Of a stretch of DNA of 12,922 nucleotides, positions 10,994 to 12,922 are shown piece by piece. The stretch spans positions 1-12,922 of the forward strand of contig JBMNSG010000056.1 of assembly GCA_050945075.1 (NCBI GenBank). The letters run 5' to 3'. The notes beneath the pieces were generated by a model, which did no database searches, was not told the origin of the DNA, and was given only the letters and a program-made list of their open reading frames with translations. Source of the stretch: UBA7485 sp050945075 (GTDB taxonomy: Bacteria > Bacillota > Clostridia > Eubacteriales > Eubacteriaceae). Position 1 is the stretch's first letter, and every line of letters begins with the position of its first letter. Both the position numbers and the translations under genes were made by a program.

Positions 10994-12922
10994 ATGAAAA
11001 GATTTTACCAGAAGATAACGCATCATCCAAAAACAGTCATCTTGATTTTTATCGTTGCAGCGGTATTTTCACTGATTTGCAAGCAGTTTATCAATGTCGA
11101 CTACGACATGAACCATTATCTGCCTGAAGACAGTGCATCGACTACGGCCATTAACGTCATGGAGGACCAGTTTGACGGCGGCATTCCCAATGCCCGGGTT
11201 ATGCTCAGCAATGTCACCACGGCGCAGGCTCTGGAATTCAAAGACAAACTGAAAAGCATTGACGGAGTAACGGATGTTACCTGGCTGGATGATTCGGAAG
11301 ACATGTCGGTTCCGATCGAAACCATGGACCAGAGTGTTGTCGAAAATTATTACAAAGACGGTGATGCTCTGTTTACAGTTACCATGTCTGAAGACAAACG
11401 GATCGATGCCACCAATGCCATCAAGGCAATGCTTGGTGATGACGATGCGATCACAGGCTCTGCTGTAACCATGGCGGTTGCCACGACCAATACGGTTACG
11501 GAAATTTCCAGGATCGTCATCTTTGCGGTAGCGTTCGTACTGCTGGTGCTGGTTCTCACGACCAGTTCATGGGTGGAACCTTTTACGATTCTGCTGGGAC
11601 TTGGCGTTGCCATCGCCATCAATGCCGGAACAAATCTGATTTTCGGGACCATCTCTTTTGTCACCAATGCAGCCGGCAGTATCCTGCAGCTCGGGGTTTC
11701 GCTTGATTACTCGGTATTCCTGCTGCACCGTTTTAACGAAATGCGCAGAGCGGATCCGCAAAAGGATGTCCGCGAGGTTATGACGGATGCACTGCTTAAA
11801 TCCGAGGGTTCGATTCTGGCATCCGGACTGACGACTGTCATCGGCTTTCTGGCTCTGTGTCTGATGCGGTTCCGCATTGGTCCTGACCTGGGGCTGGCAC
11901 TGGCAAAGGGGATCGCCATCAGCCTGATTACAGCCTTTACCTTCATGCCTGCACTGATGATCGTTACTTCACGGCTGGCGGATAAATACCGGCACAAGAA
12001 ATTCGTGCCCAGCTTTAACAAGTTCGGTAGATTTGTCTGCAAAATCATGTTCCCGATGGTCATCGTCTTTGCGATTGTCACGGTTCCGGCCTACCTGGCC
12101 TCCAACAGCAACAGCTATTATTACGGGGCCTCACATATCTTCGGGACCCAGACCCGGCTCGGACAGGATACTGAAAAAATTGAAAATATCTTCGGTAAGA
12201 AAGATACTTACGTGCTGATGGTGCCGAAAGGGGATCTGGCAAAGGAAACAGAGCTTTCAAACGCACTGCATCAGATTCCGGAGGTTTCGGACATCATCTC
12301 CTATGTTGATAATGCCGGCGCCTCGGTTCCGTACGAATATGTGGATTCGGATACACTATCCAAGCTCGAGTCCAATGATTACAGCCGTATGGTACTGACG
12401 GTCAATGCCGATTATGAAGGGGCGGAAACCTTCAGCCTGGTCAAGACCATCCGCAGCACGGCGGATCAGTATTATCCGGGGACCTGGTATCTGGCAGGCG
12501 AAGGCGTCAGCACCTATGACCTGATGGATACTGTTACCAATGATATGGTCAGCGTGAATCTGATCGCCATCGGCGCGGTGGCACTGGTCCTGATCCTGAC
12601 CATGAAGAACATTTCCCTGCCGATAATCCTGGTACTGTCAATCGAATCTGCGATCTGGCTCAATGTAGCCACACCTTATTTTGCGGGCTATACAGTCTTT
12701 TATATCGCTTATCTGATCATCAGCTCCATTCAGCTGGGGGCGACGGTCGACTATGCCATTCTGTTTACCGACCGTTACCGGGAATTCAGAGAGACTTACG
12801 ACAAGAAAGAGGCCGTCCGGCAGACGGTTTCCGCAACCGCTGTATCGATTATGACATCGGCCAGCGTGCTGACAGTCGTCGGATTCCTGATGGGAATGAT
12901 TTCCACACATGGCCTGATATCC
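10994..12922 (+). CDS. MMPL/RND-superfamily membrane transporter (3' end beyond window)
   Basis: An open frame of 643 codons runs from ATG 10994 to the last base without a stop, so the protein is C-terminally truncated by the window edge. Seen: a first helix (14-30), an extracellular region (about 35-170), and a helix bundle (172-325) with LQLGVSLDYSVFLLHRF (231-247), whose Asp238-Tyr239 is the proton-relay pair of the MmpL type. Then come a second helix (351-369), a second extracellular region (about 372-515), and a second bundle with IQLGATVDYAILFTDRY (579-595), containing Asp586-Tyr587. The two halves thus repeat the same plan. AAGGA (10984-10988) is 5 bases before ATG. MMPL proteins move lipids, drugs or other hydrophobic compounds. 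A divergent TetR regulator is the usual arrangement. About 60-100 residues are probably missing. Confidence 0.93.
   Translation, partial: MKRFYQKITHHPKTVILIFIVAAVFSLICKQFINVDYDMNHYLPEDSASTTAINVMEDQFDGGIPNARVMLSNVTTAQALEFKDKLKSIDGVTDVTWLDDSEDMSVPIETMDQSVVENYYKDGDALFTVTMSEDKRIDATNAIKAMLGDDDAITGSAVTMAVATTNTVTEISRIVIFAVAFVLLVLVLTTSSWVEPFTILLGLGVAIAINAGTNLIFGTISFVTNAAGSILQLGVSLDYSVFLLHRFNEMRRADPQKDVREVMTDALLKSEGSILASGLTTVIGFLALCLMRFRIGPDLGLALAKGIAISLITAFTFMPALMIVTSRLADKYRHKKFVPSFNKFGRFVCKIMFPMVIVFAIVTVPAYLASNSNSYYYGASHIFGTQTRLGQDTEKIENIFGKKDTYVLMVPKGDLAKETELSNALHQIPEVSDIISYVDNAGASVPYEYVDSDTLSKLESNDYSRMVLTVNADYEGAETFSLVKTIRSTADQYYPGTWYLAGEGVSTYDLMDTVTNDMVSVNLIAIGAVALVLILTMKNISLPIILVLSIESAIWLNVATPYFAGYTVFYIAYLIISSIQLGATVDYAILFTDRYREFRETYDKKEAVRQTVSATAVSIMTSASVLTVVGFLMGMISTHGLIS

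Noticed and set aside
1..12922. CRISPR array, insertion sequence, tRNA or rRNA
   Set aside because: I found no regular repeat-spacer array, transposase motif, terminal inverted repeats or tRNA/rRNA-like sequence; the palindrome trio at 1044-1156 has too few and too short units for CRISPR.

Overview
The window looks like chromosomal DNA of a low-to-middle GC Gram-positive bacterium (Bacillota). Purine-rich Shine-Dalgarno sites (AAGGAGGG, GGAGG), hairpin-plus-T-run terminators, a PTS-based sugar operon and a membrane-anchored surface protein all point that way. An Erysipelotrichia-like gut or oral Firmicute is one possibility, but the class cannot be settled from this stretch.

Region 1 (1-7160) is a carbohydrate-catabolism locus. 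A class II aldolase ends at a terminator. A 548-base AT-rich gap follows, holding three evenly spaced palindromes and a perfect-consensus promoter. Next comes an operon of gutM, srlA, srlE and srlB (glucitol-family PTS activator, EIIC, EIIBC, EIIA), a Rossmann-plus-SAF-domain oxidoreductase and a dedicated HPr. After another terminator come a short triose-phosphate-isomerase-like enzyme and a YjbQ-family protein. The parts suggest uptake and phosphorylation of a polyol by the PTS with its own HPr, oxidation by the SAF oxidoreductase, and carbon rearrangement by the aldolase and isomerase. The usual sorbitol-6-phosphate dehydrogenase (SrlD, short-chain type) is not in the window, so the substrate may not be sorbitol. 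This locus is the best candidate here for an undescribed pathway.

Region 2 (7161-8497) is a single gene, with its own promoter, for an exported protein anchored by a C-terminal membrane helix. Region 3 (8498-12922) is an efflux-related block. A structured 349-base leader or intergenic region precedes a MATE transporter. The MATE gene is convergent with a TetR-family regulator across a shared bidirectional terminator. The TetR gene is divergent from an MMPL/RND-type transporter that runs off the right edge. The TetR-MMPL intergenic region has several inverted repeats that could be operators.

The two transporter genes look richer in G and C than the sugar locus. All functional statements are from motif reading and family knowledge; no search was run.
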